Of a stretch of DNA of 5,808 nucleotides, positions 1-5,808 are shown piece after piece. The DNA lies in the NCBI GenBank assembly GCA_946479895.1, contig CAMLHT010000238.1, positions 1 through 5,808 on the forward strand. Reading direction: 5' to 3'. Origin of the DNA: an uncultured Gemmatimonadota bacterium (GTDB taxonomy: Bacteria; Gemmatimonadota; Gemmatimonadetes; Gemmatimonadales; Gemmatimonadaceae). Both the position numbers and the translations under genes were made by a program. How positions within the stretch are numbered: position 1 is the first letter of the stretch; every line of letters begins with the position of its first letter. The notes beneath the pieces were generated by a model. That model saw nothing but the letters and a program-made list of their open reading frames with translations. It was not told the DNA's origin and made no database searches.

Positions 1-991
1 CGCACTGCAGCTCACCGCGCGCGAGCGCGGGCTTCAGCATGTTGCTGGCGTCGATCGCGCCCTCGGCAGCGCCCGCACCCACGAGGGTGTGGAGCTCGTC
101 GATGAACAGGATGATCTGCTTGTTCTGCGCGATCTCGTTCATCACCGCCTTGAGGCGCTCCTCGAACTGGCCGCGGTACTTCGTGCCGGCGATGACCGCC
201 GCCATGTCCAGCGACAGCACGCGGTTGTCACGCAGCGACTCCGGGCACTCGCCGTTGGCGATGAGCTGGGCGAGCCCCTCGACGATGGCCGTCTTGCCGA
301 CGCCGGGCTCGCCGATGAGCACGGGGTTGTTCTTCTTCCGGCGCGTCAGGACTTCCATGACGCGCTGGATCTCCTTGGCCCGGCCGATGGTCGGGTCGAG
401 CTGCCCCTCGGCGGCGAGCTGGGTCAGGTCGCGGCAGAAATGGTCGAGGGCCGGCGTCTTGGACTTCTTCTCGCCCTTGGCGGGCGCGGCCTGCGGCGGC
501 GCCCCACTGGCCGTGGGCGCCTGCGACGCGCTGCCCTGCTGCGGCATCTCCGTGCCGAGGATGCGAAGGGTCTCGGCCCGCGCGGCCTCGAGGTTGACGC
601 CGGCATCGGTGAGCACCTGGGCGGCGATCCCCTTTTCCTCGCGCAGGAGGCCGAGCAGCAGGTGCTCGGTCCCGACGTAGCTGTGGTTCAGCTCCCGGGC
701 CTCGCTCATGGCCAGCTCCAGCACCTTCTTGGCGCGCGAGGTATACGGCAGGTCGGGACCACTGGCCTGTCCGGCTTTCCCCTTCTTCACCGTCTCCTCG
801 ATCTTCTGCTGAATCTCTTCGAGCTCGACGTTGAGATTCTGGAGGACGGTGGCGGCGACGCCTTCTCCCTCGCGGATCAGACCGAGGAGAATGTGCTCGG
901 TGCCCACGTACTCGTGGTGGAGGCGCGCTGCTTCCTCGCGCGCCATCGTGAGGACTTTCCTCACCCGTTCGGTGAAGTTGTAGCCGTTCAT
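1..991 (-). CDS. clpC: ATP-dependent Clp protease ATP-binding subunit ClpC (N-terminal part; runs off the window)
   Basis: AAA+ unfoldase of the Hsp100/Clp family; it unfolds marked proteins in the cytoplasm and threads them into ClpP. The first 330 residues are visible, about 40% of a usual ClpC (about 810-850 aa); the rest lies beyond base 1. Two Clp_N repeats fill residues 1-147, each with a YVGTEH-type motif (30-33 and 107-110). A Q/A/P-rich linker (148-178) leads into the D1 AAA+ domain, with Walker A GEPGVGKT (227-234), pore-loop GTKYRG (269-274) and Walker B FIDELH (296-301; D298, E299). Glu32 and Glu109 match the two glutamates that bind phospho-arginine in B. subtilis ClpC (E32, E106; known from the literature), so this protein probably reads the mark made by the upstream McsB. 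The ATG at 989-991 has a GAGGG Shine-Dalgarno four bases upstream and opens with the typical [14 protein letters not shown]. It lies 23 bases after mcsB and has no room for its own promoter there. The D2 domain and the ClpP-binding loop are not visible. Confidence 0.96.
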   Translation of the reverse strand, partial: MNGYNFTERVRKVLTMAREEAARLHHEYVGTEHILLGLIREGEGVAATVLQNLNVELEEIQQKIEETVKKGKAGQASGPDLPYTSRAKKVLELAMSEARELNHSYVGTEHLLLGLLREEKGIAAQVLTDAGVNLEAARAETLRILGTEMPQQGSASQAPTASGAPPQAAPAKGEKKSKTPALDHFCRDLTQLAAEGQLDPTIGRAKEIQRVMEVLTRRKKNNPVLIGEPGVGKTAIVEGLAQLIANGECPESLRDNRVLSLDMAAVIAGTKYRGQFEERLKAVMNEIAQNKQIILFIDELHTLVGAGAAEGAIDASNMLKPALARGELQC

Positions 992-995
992 GATG

Positions 996-1000
996 CCCTC
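996..1000 (-). promoter_or_regulatory. Ribosome binding site of clpC
   Basis: GAGGG sits four bases before the clpC ATG, inside the 23-base gap after mcsB. It is the only gap between genes in the window. The site supports the chosen start and suggests clpC can be initiated independently of mcsB translation, unlike the overlapping genes upstream. Confidence 0.6.
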
Positions 1001-1014
1001 AAATCGGGAGATCG

Positions 1015-2094
1015 TTAACCGACCGAACCCGCTTCCTCATCCAGCGCCTTACGCACATACCGTGCGCGGGCCAGGTTCGTTTCGCTTTCCGTGAGGGGCC
1101 TGCCCTCAGCCGAGGCCAGATGTGCGGCCTGCGAAAAAATCAGGAGCTTGTTGAGGGTATATACACTGAGGCCCGAGATCAGTTTCAGCCCGACCGCGAG
1201 CCGAACGCCACTCAGGTACTTCATCGCTTCGTCGAACGTGAGGCTTCGCGCGTATCGCAGCGTGCCGTACGCGCGCCACAGCTTGTCCTCGATAATATAG
1301 CCTGCGTCGCGCAACAGCACCCGCCGCGCTTCCTCCTCCTGCGCCACGACGTGCCGCACCACGCGCAGCAGCAGGTCGAGCAGATCCTCCTCCGACCGGC
1401 CGAGCGTGGTCTGGTTCGAGATCTGGAGAAAGTTGCCCACCACCTCGCTCCCTTCCCCGTACAACCCCCTGTAGGTCAACCCCATCTGCTGCAGGCTGGT
1501 CAACACCCGGCTGATTTCCTTGGTCAGGTTCAGGCCGGGCAGATGGATGAGGACCGACGCGCGCATCCCCGTCCCGACGTTGGTCGGGCAGGCGGTCAGG
1601 AACCCGAACTCCTGATGGTACGAGTACGGAAGCTCGGCCCCGAGCTCGCGATCCAGGCGGTCCAGGTCCGCGAACGCCTCGTTGACCGCGAACCCCGACC
1701 GCAGGGCCTGGAGCCGGAGGTGGTCTTCCTCGTTGATCATCAGGCCGAGGCGATCGCCGAGCACCACCGCCGCCCCGCTCCGGTGCGGGTGCTGGGGATC
1801 GAGCCCCGCGAGCTCCTTGCTCACGAGGTGACGCTCGTGAAGGAGCGCCCGGTCGGTCGGCGACAGCTCGTCCACCCGGTACGTCACCGCACCCTTCAGC
1901 GACGGCACCGACTCCGCGGCCTGGCGCGTCTGGGCCAGCACCCGCAGCCGCTCGCCGTCGCGCGCGCGTCCGGTGAAGGCGTAGCCCTCGATGTTCCGGG
2001 CGAGGCGGATTCTCGTCGACAGCACGATGTCGGAATTGGGCCCCGACGCGTCGAGCCAGCCCACGCCACCATCCGGCAACAGCGACAGGTCCAT
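1015..2094 (-). CDS. mcsB: Protein-arginine kinase McsB
   Basis: Transfers phosphate from ATP to arginine side chains of proteins, marking them for ClpC:ClpP. It has the phosphagen (guanido) kinase catalytic fold; 359 aa, close to the B. subtilis length. Family motifs are intact: STRIRLARN (26-34, nucleotide contacts), NEEDHLRLQ (121-129, catalytic acid at E122 or E123), [12 protein letters not shown] (169-180, conserved active-site Cys169), and GEGSE followed by [11 protein letters not shown] (213-235, acidic E214). The enzyme therefore looks active. In the C-terminal tail, the usual RDxxRA motif that senses phospho-arginine reads TNLARA (339-344), losing the Arg and Asp. The ATG at 2092-2094 is chosen because the protein matches the family from there, AAGGGG lies eight bases upstream, and the start overlaps the mcsA stop as TGATG. 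The reading frame stays open upstream to about 2625, but that part is only mcsA read out of frame. The stop is TAA at 1015-1017. McsA upstream and ClpC downstream are its expected partners. Confidence 0.96.
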   Translation of the reverse strand: MDLSLLPDGGVGWLDASGPNSDIVLSTRIRLARNIEGYAFTGRARDGERLRVLAQTRQAAESVPSLKGAVTYRVDELSPTDRALLHERHLVSKELAGLDPQHPHRSGAAVVLGDRLGLMINEEDHLRLQALRSGFAVNEAFADLDRLDRELGAELPYSYHQEFGFLTACPTNVGTGMRASVLIHLPGLNLTKEISRVLTSLQQMGLTYRGLYGEGSEVVGNFLQISNQTTLGRSEEDLLDLLLRVVRHVVAQEEEARRVLLRDAGYIIEDKLWRAYGTLRYARSLTFDEAMKYLSGVRLAVGLKLISGLSVYTLNKLLIFSQAAHLASAEGRPLTESETNLARARYVRKALDEEAGSVG

Positions 2095-2582
2095 CACTCC
2101 ATCCCCTTGATGCGGTCGCGGAGCTCCGCGGCCTGCTCGAACTGCTCGTTGTCGATCGCGCGGCGCAGCTTCTCGCGCAGCTCGCCGAGCACCGCCGACC
2201 GCTCGATGGTCTCGTTGCGCGGCACGTGGTACGCCTTGCCGATGTGGCGCGCATGTCCGTGCACCCGCCGCAGCAGCTCGCGGATCCCGACCTCGAACTG
2301 GGAGTAGCACCGCGCGCAGCCCCACCGGCCCGTCGCCCGGAAGTCCGCCATCGTCGAGCCGCAGAAGCTGCAGCGCGCGCTGTCGGACGGCGCGATGGCG
2401 ACCTGCTGCTGCACCTGGTTCAGGAACTCGCCCAGCGGGTGCTTCGGGAGCGTGTTGACCGTCGTCTCCACTCCCCGCTCCGCGGCGCACTGCTCGCACA
2501 GATGGAGCTGGACGACGTTGTTGTCCTTCACGGCCGTGTACTGCACGACGGCGTCCCGCTCGCGGCAGTCGTCGCAGATCAT
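2094..2582 (-). CDS. mcsA: McsA, zinc-finger/UVR-domain activator of protein-arginine kinase
   Basis: Small cytoplasmic activator and adaptor of McsB (known for the family). This protein has 162 aa, against about 185 in B. subtilis. Four CxxC pairs are all present: C3/C6, C29/C32, C71/C74 and C89/C92, expected to bind zinc. The segment from C71 (CSFCGSTMADFRATGRWGCARC) follows the family pattern, including the GRWGC core. A UVR-type helical hairpin fills residues 127-162, with the typical ending NEQFEQAAELRDRIK, and probably mediates contact with McsB or ClpC. The C-terminal tail after the UVR motif, present in B. subtilis, is missing. The ATG at 2580-2582 overlaps the lolD stop by four bases (ATGA), and GAGG lies ten bases upstream. 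The first residues MICDDC match the family N-terminus. The gene is sometimes annotated only as a UvrB/UvrC motif protein, but its position directly before mcsB makes McsA the better name. Confidence 0.94.
   Translation of the reverse strand: MICDDCRERDAVVQYTAVKDNNVVQLHLCEQCAAERGVETTVNTLPKHPLGEFLNQVQQQVAIAPSDSARCSFCGSTMADFRATGRWGCARCYSQFEVGIRELLRRVHGHARHIGKAYHVPRNETIERSAVLGELREKLRRAIDNEQFEQAAELRDRIKGME
2103..2108 (-). promoter_or_regulatory. Ribosome binding site of mcsB (inside the end of mcsA)
   Basis: AAGGGG lies eight bases before the mcsB ATG, within the last codons of mcsA. A second purine run, GGAG at 2097-2100, is only two bases from the start and is too close to serve. The site decides for the short McsB start over the longer open frame. 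Confidence 0.6.
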
Positions 2583-3334
2583 GACGCGACCACCTCGTCG
2601 ATGTTCGCCTCCCGCAGCTTGCCATCCTCGAGCAGCAGGGTGCGGTGCGCCCGGCGGGCGAGCGAGCGGTTGTGCGTCACGACGGCCATGGCAATATCAA
2701 AATCACGAGCGAGGTCCACGAGCAAGGAGTGGAGCATCTCGCTGTTGTGGTGGTCGAGATTCCCGGACGGCTCGTCGGCCAGCAGCACGGATGGGCTCGC
2801 TGCCAGCGCCCTGGCCACCGCCGTGCGCTGCTGCTCGCCGCCCGAGAGCTCCGATGGCCGGTGGGTCATCCGGGCGGCCAGCCCGACCCGCTCGAGGAGC
2901 TCCTCGGCCCGAGGCCTGGCCCGCGCCCGTTCCCAGCCGCCGATGAGCAGCGGCATCATCACGTTCTCGACCGCGCTGAACTCCCGCAGCAGGTGGTGGA
3001 ACTGGAAGACGAAGCCGATGGACCGGTTGCGGAGGCTCGAAAGCGCGGCGTCCGCCGGATCATCCCTGTGCCGGCGCGGCGCAGCGGTGCCCGCCGTTGG
3101 CCCGGAGCGCGCCGCGACGAGCGTCTGGCCGTTCACCCGCACCTCGCCACGCGTCGGGTAATCCAGCCCGCCCAGCAGGTGCAGGAGGGTGCTCTTCCCG
3201 GCGCCCGACGCCCCGACGATCGCGACGATCTCGCCGCGGCTGACGCTCAGGTCAAGTCCGTCGAGCACGCTGATCTCCCCGCCATCGCCGCCGCGGTAGG
3301 TCTTCGCCAGTTCCCGTGCCTCGAGCATGCTCAT
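2579..3334 (-). CDS. lolD: Lipoprotein-releasing ABC transporter ATP-binding protein LolD
   Basis: Cytoplasmic ATPase that powers extraction of outer-membrane lipoproteins from the inner membrane, working with the LolC/E-type permease encoded just upstream. It has 251 aa, against about 233 in E. coli. Motifs in order: Walker A GASGAGKST (41-49), Q-loop FVFQFHHLL (108-116, Q111), signature LSGGEQQR (163-170), Walker B LLADEP (184-189, E188), D-loop GNLD (191-194) and switch His221 in VVTHN. The FQFHHLL and VENVMMPLL stretches and HRPSELSGGE are LolD-like and favour LolD over the related MacB and FtsE ATPases. Between NGQ (68-70) and LRNRSIGF (101-108) there are 30 residues where E. coli has 12, so about 18 extra hydrophilic residues (roughly 76-97, rich in Ala, Arg and Asp) sit just before the Q-loop strand. 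The ATG at 3332-3334 overlaps the permease stop as ATGA; the nearest GAGG is 13 bases upstream, so translation probably depends on coupling. Met3 is an alternative start. Confidence 0.93.
   Translation of the reverse strand: MSMLEARELAKTYRGGDGGEISVLDGLDLSVSRGEIVAIVGASGAGKSTLLHLLGGLDYPTRGEVRVNGQTLVAARSGPTAGTAAPRRHRDDPADAALSSLRNRSIGFVFQFHHLLREFSAVENVMMPLLIGGWERARARPRAEELLERVGLAARMTHRPSELSGGEQQRTAVARALAASPSVLLADEPSGNLDHHNSEMLHSLLVDLARDFDIAMAVVTHNRSLARRAHRTLLLEDGKLREANIDEVVAS
2593..2596 (-). promoter_or_regulatory. Probable ribosome binding site of mcsA (inside the end of lolD)
   Basis: GAGG within the run GAGGTGG lies ten bases before the mcsA ATG, a little far but acceptable. With the ATGA overlap, re-initiation by ribosomes finishing lolD is also likely. 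Confidence 0.45.
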
Positions 3335-4578
3335 TCGTGACGGATCGCCTCGACGGGGTACAGGTCCGCCGCCTGCCGGGCCGGATAGAGGGTGGCCAGC
3401 GCCGTGATCACCAGGCTCGCCACGATGATGCTCACGACGTCGACCATCTCCGTCGCCACCGGCAGGTGATCGATGAAATACACCGACGAGTCGATCTTGA
3501 TCAGCCCATAGTGGTCGATCACGAACGAGGCGACGAGGCCGAGGATCGTTCCCGCGACGGTGCCGGCGGCGCCGATGATCATCCCCTGGAGGAAGAAGAC
3601 CCGGCGGATCGCGCGCGCCGTCATGCCCATCGCCCGGAGGATGCCGATCTCACGCGTCTTGTCGGCCACCACCATGCTCAGCGTGCCGACGATGTTGAAC
3701 GCGGCGACGAGGATGATGAGCGTGAGGATCAGCGCCATGCCCTTCTTCTCGAGCTTCAGCGCCTCGAAGAGCGCGGAGTTCTGCGACTGCCAGTCTTCCG
3801 TGCGAACGCCGATGCCCAGGCTGTCCTGGAGGCGATTGGCGATCTCCCTCGCCGACTCGCGGGTCGGCGTCCGCACCTCGAGCCCCGTCACGAGCGTGTC
3901 GAGCTGGCCGAGGTCCTGGGCCGCCTCCAGGGAGATGAAGACGAAGTTGTTGTCGTACTCGTACATCCCCGTGCGGAAGACGCCCGTGACGAGGAACGGC
4001 CGGATGTTGGTGGCCGGATATCCCGTCACCGGGTCCAGCTTCGACACGTCGGCCGTGATGATGTTGACCGTCGTGATGCCCGGCGTAGCCCCGAGGGTGT
4101 TCGCGAGCCGCTCACCGAGGACCGCCCCGTTCTGCCCGTCCGGGGCGCCGAACGAGAAGTCGCCGCCGATCGCCGTCTCGCGGATCTTGGTGATTGCGCG
4201 CGCCGAATCCGCCTGCGGCAGGCCCATCACCACGACCGGCGTCGAGAAGCGTGTCCCCGGCGTGACGAGCGCGTGGAGGAGGACGAAGGGCGCGGCGGCG
4301 ACCACGCCCGGCACCCGCTGCACGCGCTCGAGGTTCGACCGCCAGTCGGCCATCACCATGTCGCCGCCGTACGGCAGCACGCGGATGTCGGGGCTCGCCA
4401 TCAGGATCTTGTCGCGCAGGTCGCGCTGCATCCCGTTCATGACGCCGATGATCACGATGAGCGCGCTCACGCCGACCATCACGCCGGCGACCGCGATGAC
4501 GCTGATGAGCGACAGCAGGCGCGACCCGCGCCGGCTGCGCATGTAGCGCCACGCCATCGCCCATTCGAGCCCGTTCAC
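3331..4578 (-). CDS. Lipoprotein-releasing ABC transporter permease, LolC/LolE family
   Basis: Inner-membrane subunit that takes mature lipoproteins from the outer leaflet and passes them toward the outer membrane. It has 415 aa, the usual length. The order is: short cytoplasmic N-terminus with LEWAMAWRYMRSRR (4-17); membrane segment 1 at about 20-47, followed by the family's VMNGM; a large periplasmic domain (about 48-280) containing GAVLGERLANTLG (151-163) and GVFRTGMYEYDN (199-210), both typical of LolC/E; then membrane segments at about 281-305, 328-355 and 378-399 forming the FtsX-like domain. The cytoplasmic loop KTREIGILRAMG (307-318) is the expected contact with LolD. The tail YPARQAADLYPVEAIRHE is characteristic. 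LolC and LolE cannot be told apart from this sequence, and only one permease gene is present here, so it may form a homodimer or have a partner elsewhere. The start is GTG (4576-4578), overlapping the lysS stop as GTGA, with GAGG four bases upstream. The ATG at codon 8 is a less likely start, since it would remove conserved residues. Confidence 0.92.
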   Translation of the reverse strand: MNGLEWAMAWRYMRSRRGSRLLSLISVIAVAGVMVGVSALIVIIGVMNGMQRDLRDKILMASPDIRVLPYGGDMVMADWRSNLERVQRVPGVVAAAPFVLLHALVTPGTRFSTPVVVMGLPQADSARAITKIRETAIGGDFSFGAPDGQNGAVLGERLANTLGATPGITTVNIITADVSKLDPVTGYPATNIRPFLVTGVFRTGMYEYDNNFVFISLEAAQDLGQLDTLVTGLEVRTPTRESAREIANRLQDSLGIGVRTEDWQSQNSALFEALKLEKKGMALILTLIILVAAFNIVGTLSMVVADKTREIGILRAMGMTARAIRRVFFLQGMIIGAAGTVAGTILGLVASFVIDHYGLIKIDSSVYFIDHLPVATEMVDVVSIIVASLVITALATLYPARQAADLYPVEAIRHE

Positions 4579-5808
4579 TCGGCCTCGGGACGCAGCGTCG
4601 GAAAGAGGATGACGTCGCGGATGTTCGGCGTCCCGGTCAGGTACATGAAGAGCCGGTCGATCCCGATGCCCACGCCACCCATCGGCGGCATTCCGTACTC
4701 CATCGCGCGCAGGTAGTCCTCGTCCACGCCCGACGCCTCCAGGTCGCCCGCGGCCCGGAGCTTCGCCTGCGCCTCGAACCGCGCGCGCTGGTCGATGGGG
4801 TCATTGAGCTCGCTGAACGCGTTCGCCATCTCCTTCCCGCGGGCGAACAGCTCGAAGCGCTCGGTGAGGCCCGGGACGCCGCGCTTCGGCTTGGCCAGCG
4901 GGGAAAGCTCCACCGGATAGTCGAGCACGAACGTCGGCGAGTCGATCTTCGACTCCACGTGATGCTGGAACAGCTCGTCCAGCAGCTTCGGGCGGCTCAT
5001 GGAATCGACCTTCGGGACGTTCGCCCGCCTGGCGGCGGCGCGCAGCGCGTCGTCATCCATCTCCATGACATTGGCGCCCAGGGCCTTGCTGAGCGTCGGC
5101 ATCCACTCGATGCGCGGGAAGGGCGGCGAGAGCTTCGGCACTTCTCCGCTCCGCTCCACGACGCCCGGCGCGACGCCATCGAGCACGGCGCCCACGGCCG
5201 ACGCCGCGCGCACCATGATCTGCTCGACCCGATCCATCATCACCGTGTAGTCCGCCCACGCCTCGTAGAACTCGAGCATCGTGAACTCCGGATTGTGCGT
5301 CCGGTCGATGCCCTCGTTGCGAAAGTCGTGGCCGATCTCGTACACCCGCTCGAACCCGCCGACCACCAGCCGCTTGAGGTACAGCTCGTCCGCGATGCGG
5401 AGGTAGAGCTGCATGTCGAGCGTGTTGTGCTGCGTGATGAACGGGCGCGCTGCGGCCCCGCCGTACAGCGGCTGGAGGACGGGCGTCTCGACCTCGAGAT
5501 ACCCGAGGCCGTCGAGCGTCGCCCGGATCTCGCGGATCATCGCGCTGCGGGCGCGGAAGAAGGCGCGCGCCTCCGGGTGCACGGCCAGGTCGGCATAACG
5601 CTGGCGAACCCGCTGCTCGGTATCCGAGAAGCCCGAGTGCCTCACCGTCTGGCCGTCGACCAGCTCCTCCTTGCCGAACGGCAGCGGGCGCAGAGACTTC
5701 GACAGCAGCTCCACCCGCTCGACGCGGATGGTGAGCTCGCCGGTGCGGGTCCGGAACACCGGACCGTGAACGCCAACCTGGTCGCCGATATCGAGCAGCT
5801 CGACCACG
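4575..5808 (-). CDS. lysS: Lysyl-tRNA synthetase, class II (C-terminal part; 5' end outside the window)
   Basis: Attaches lysine to tRNA(Lys) in the cytoplasm. About 410 residues plus the TGA stop (4575-4577) are visible; compared with the 505-aa E. coli enzyme, about 95 N-terminal residues, including most of the anticodon-binding OB-fold, lie beyond base 5808. Positions below count from the first full codon, at 5805-5807 (an internal GTG, not a start). The end of the OB-fold is at 1-40. Class II motif 1 is GYLEVETPVLQP (102-113). Motif 2 spans FRNEGID to PEFTMLEFYEAW (162-184). Motif 3 is GGVGIGIDRLFMYLTG (377-392). The active-site pieces GGAAARPFITQHN (116-128), ELYLKRLVVGGFERVYEIG (141-159) and FSELNDPIDQ (331-340) are characteristic of LysRS and rule out AspRS and AsnRS. 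About 11 extra residues stand between LRPLP (39-43) and RQRY (68-71) relative to E. coli. The 3' end overlaps the downstream permease gene by four bases, so lysS is probably the first visible member of the operon. Confidence 0.96.
   Translation of the reverse strand, partial: VVELLDIGDQVGVHGPVFRTRTGELTIRVERVELLSKSLRPLPFGKEELVDGQTVRHSGFSDTEQRVRQRYADLAVHPEARAFFRARSAMIREIRATLDGLGYLEVETPVLQPLYGGAAARPFITQHNTLDMQLYLRIADELYLKRLVVGGFERVYEIGHDFRNEGIDRTHNPEFTMLEFYEAWADYTVMMDRVEQIMVRAASAVGAVLDGVAPGVVERSGEVPKLSPPFPRIEWMPTLSKALGANVMEMDDDALRAAARRANVPKVDSMSRPKLLDELFQHHVESKIDSPTFVLDYPVELSPLAKPKRGVPGLTERFELFARGKEMANAFSELNDPIDQRARFEAQAKLRAAGDLEASGVDEDYLRAMEYGMPPMGGVGIGIDRLFMYLTGTPNIRDVILFPTLRPEAE

Noticed and set aside
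992..1014. Possible promoter or terminator between mcsB and clpC
   Set aside because: The 23-base gap holds a Shine-Dalgarno site but no -35/-10 pair and no hairpin with a T-run; clpC is best treated as part of the same transcript.
89..1018. Long plus-strand open frame opposite clpC (309 codons), with shorter ones overlapping it
   Set aside because: It lies wholly antisense to a clear ClpC coding region, and its translation is Leu/Arg/Asp/Gly-rich without any recognisable domain, as expected of GC-rich antisense frames.
1120..2307. Plus-strand open frame of 395 codons opposite mcsB and mcsA
   Set aside because: It is antisense to two clear genes, rich in Arg, His and Pro, with no family motif; it is a composition artefact.
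2095..2625. N-terminal extension of McsB, whose frame stays open upstream to 2625
   Set aside because: The extra roughly 177 residues are Arg/Ala/Gly-rich and lie out of frame over mcsA, which has four CxxC pairs and its own start. McsB family similarity begins at the ATG at 2094.
2579..3334. Alternative naming of the ATPase as MacB- or FtsE-type
   Set aside because: FQFHHLL, MPLLIGG and HRPSELSGGE are LolD-like, and the adjacent permease is a LolC/E protein with four membrane segments, not an FtsX or a MacB fusion.
3316..4716. Plus-strand open frame of 466 codons opposite the LolC/E permease
   Set aside because: Its product is dominated by Arg, Asp and His, a typical shadow of a high-GC membrane-protein gene, and the minus-strand gene has many specific family motifs.
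5805..5807. GTG at the high-coordinate edge as a start of lysS
   Set aside because: It falls inside the OB-fold of LysS, where about 95 further N-terminal residues are expected; it is an internal valine codon and the gene is cut by the window.

Overview
The window is a gene-dense, GC-rich stretch (GC clearly above 60% by eye) in which every supportable gene lies on the minus strand. In transcription order, from high to low coordinates, it reads: lysS (3' part), a lolC/lolE-family permease gene, lolD, mcsA, mcsB and clpC (5' part). The genes are packed tightly. The first three junctions are 4-base start/stop overlaps (GTGA, ATGA, ATGA), mcsA-mcsB overlap by one base (TGATG), and mcsB-clpC are 23 bases apart. 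This looks like one polycistronic, translationally coupled operon that extends beyond both window edges. There is no gene-free stretch over 300 bases, and no RNA gene, mobile element, CRISPR array or repeat was seen.

Organism: a LolCD-type lipoprotein exporter implies a diderm (outer-membrane) bacterium. The McsA/McsB/ClpC arginine-phosphorylation module is best known from monoderm Firmicutes. High GC, a diderm envelope and McsAB together suggest a non-proteobacterial diderm phylum. Gemmatimonadota is my tentative guess, based on the general look of the proteins and not on any search.

Functions: the upstream half encodes lysyl-tRNA synthetase and the inner-membrane ABC machine that releases lipoproteins for transport to the outer membrane. 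The downstream half encodes a protein-arginine quality-control system. McsA is the zinc-finger activator, McsB phosphorylates arginines on target proteins, and ClpC is the AAA+ unfoldase whose N-domain reads phospho-arginine and feeds substrates to ClpP. The repressor gene ctsR, which starts the classical Firmicutes operon (ctsR-mcsA-mcsB-clpC), is absent here, and its place is taken by lolD.

Points most worth a second look: the fusion of lipoprotein export with the McsAB-ClpC module in one overlapping operon without ctsR; an McsB whose RDxxRA phospho-arginine sensor motif reads TNLARA; a roughly 18-residue hydrophilic insertion in LolD before the Q-loop; and a roughly 11-residue insertion in LysS. 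No wholly unknown gene was found: all six genes belong to known families, so the novelty is in arrangement and residue-level changes.
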